A stretch of DNA of 64,000 nucleotides from positions 44,466,706-44,530,705 of the forward strand of contig CM065299.1 of assembly GCA_032871835.1 (NCBI GenBank), written 5' to 3'. Below, in pieces: positions 63,769-64,000 of the stretch. Origin of the DNA: Dipteronia dyeriana. Its lineage: Eukaryota > Streptophyta > Magnoliopsida > Sapindales > Sapindaceae. The translations under genes were made by a program, and so were the position numbers. Every line of letters begins with the position of its first letter. Position 1 is the first letter of the stretch. The notes under the pieces are model-generated. The model was not told the origin of the DNA. It did no database searches and was given only the letters and a program-made list of their open reading frames with translations.

Positions 63769-64000
63769 AGGTTCCACACCTTTTCTTTTTATCATGTGTT
63801 TGAGTTTTTTACAGATACAGCACTGCTAAGAGACTTCGATCTTCCCTGGGGCAGCCTAAAGTGCCTAGGCATCAATCCTCAGCCTCCACCTAGAAAGCTC
63901 TAAGGAAGGGAAAGAGATTAAAACATCAAAATCTAGCTTTAGCCTTGACTGGTACTGCGTAAGCTCTGGTTCCCCAATGATAGGCCAGGCCATGCCAGAA
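63769..64000 (+). mobile_element. Gypsy E leader and possible gag start, cut by the window end
   Basis: Resembles the B leader in reverse (GGTTCCACACC then TATCATGTGTTTGAG...TTTTTTACAG, compare 57380-57420). Coding sequence of gag is probably beginning here, but it is too short to call. Confidence 0.7.

Overview
The window is nuclear DNA of a flowering plant, probably a eudicot. It holds one intact split gene with many short GT-AG introns, and that gene sits inside a dense nest of LTR retrotransposons. All names for elements (Copia-0/1/2, Gypsy A to E) are local to this report. Target-site duplications (TSDs), LTR ends and primer-binding sites (PBS) were read directly; no identity or age was computed.

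Left part (1-20058): Ty1/Copia sequence. A decayed plus-strand pol (2253-5425), cut on its left by a minus-strand LTR, carries an apparently perfect 1149-bp tandem duplication. It abuts a truncated plus-strand LTR (5426-6625), then the PBS, leader, gag and pol remnants of Copia-1. Copia-1 is split by a complete minus-strand element, Copia-2 (7317-17593, LTRs of about 2.5 kb, TSD ATAGG). A truncated minus-strand Ty3/Gypsy element, A (about 20060-24221), follows.

Centre (24222-31280): an 18-exon gene for mitochondrial chaperonin 60 (24948-29658, 569 codons, every exon junction in frame). A possible tRNA-derived SINE lies upstream, and two MITE-like inverted-repeat elements lie downstream.

Right part (31281-64000): Gypsy elements of Tat/Ogre-like layout (gag-pol, then an extra ORF on the opposite strand before the 3' LTR), nested up to four levels deep. 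Element D (3' LTR 31281-32286) is split by B (32634-58590, TSD CCTAG). B is split in its RT by C (40720-54506, TSD GTGAT). C is split in its antisense ORF by a solo Copia LTR (42330-44526, TSD GAATC). D also carries a solo LTR (59083-60443) that contains a joined plastid 16S/23S rRNA fragment, and it is cut on the right by plus-strand element E (5' LTR 62668-63746, PBS, leader).

The most unusual biology is the antisense gene of the Gypsy elements. B, C and D, from two families with different LTRs and primer sites, each carry a plus-strand gene facing their minus-strand gag-pol. It has an upstream TATTTA box, a domain like the Pfam 'putative gypsy type transposon' family, a coiled-coil C-terminus in at least C, and spliceosomal introns, one of them in phase 0 at the same place in all three copies. 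Such introns can survive retrotransposition because the genomic RNA is the other strand. All retroelement genes here are broken; only the chaperonin gene looks functional.
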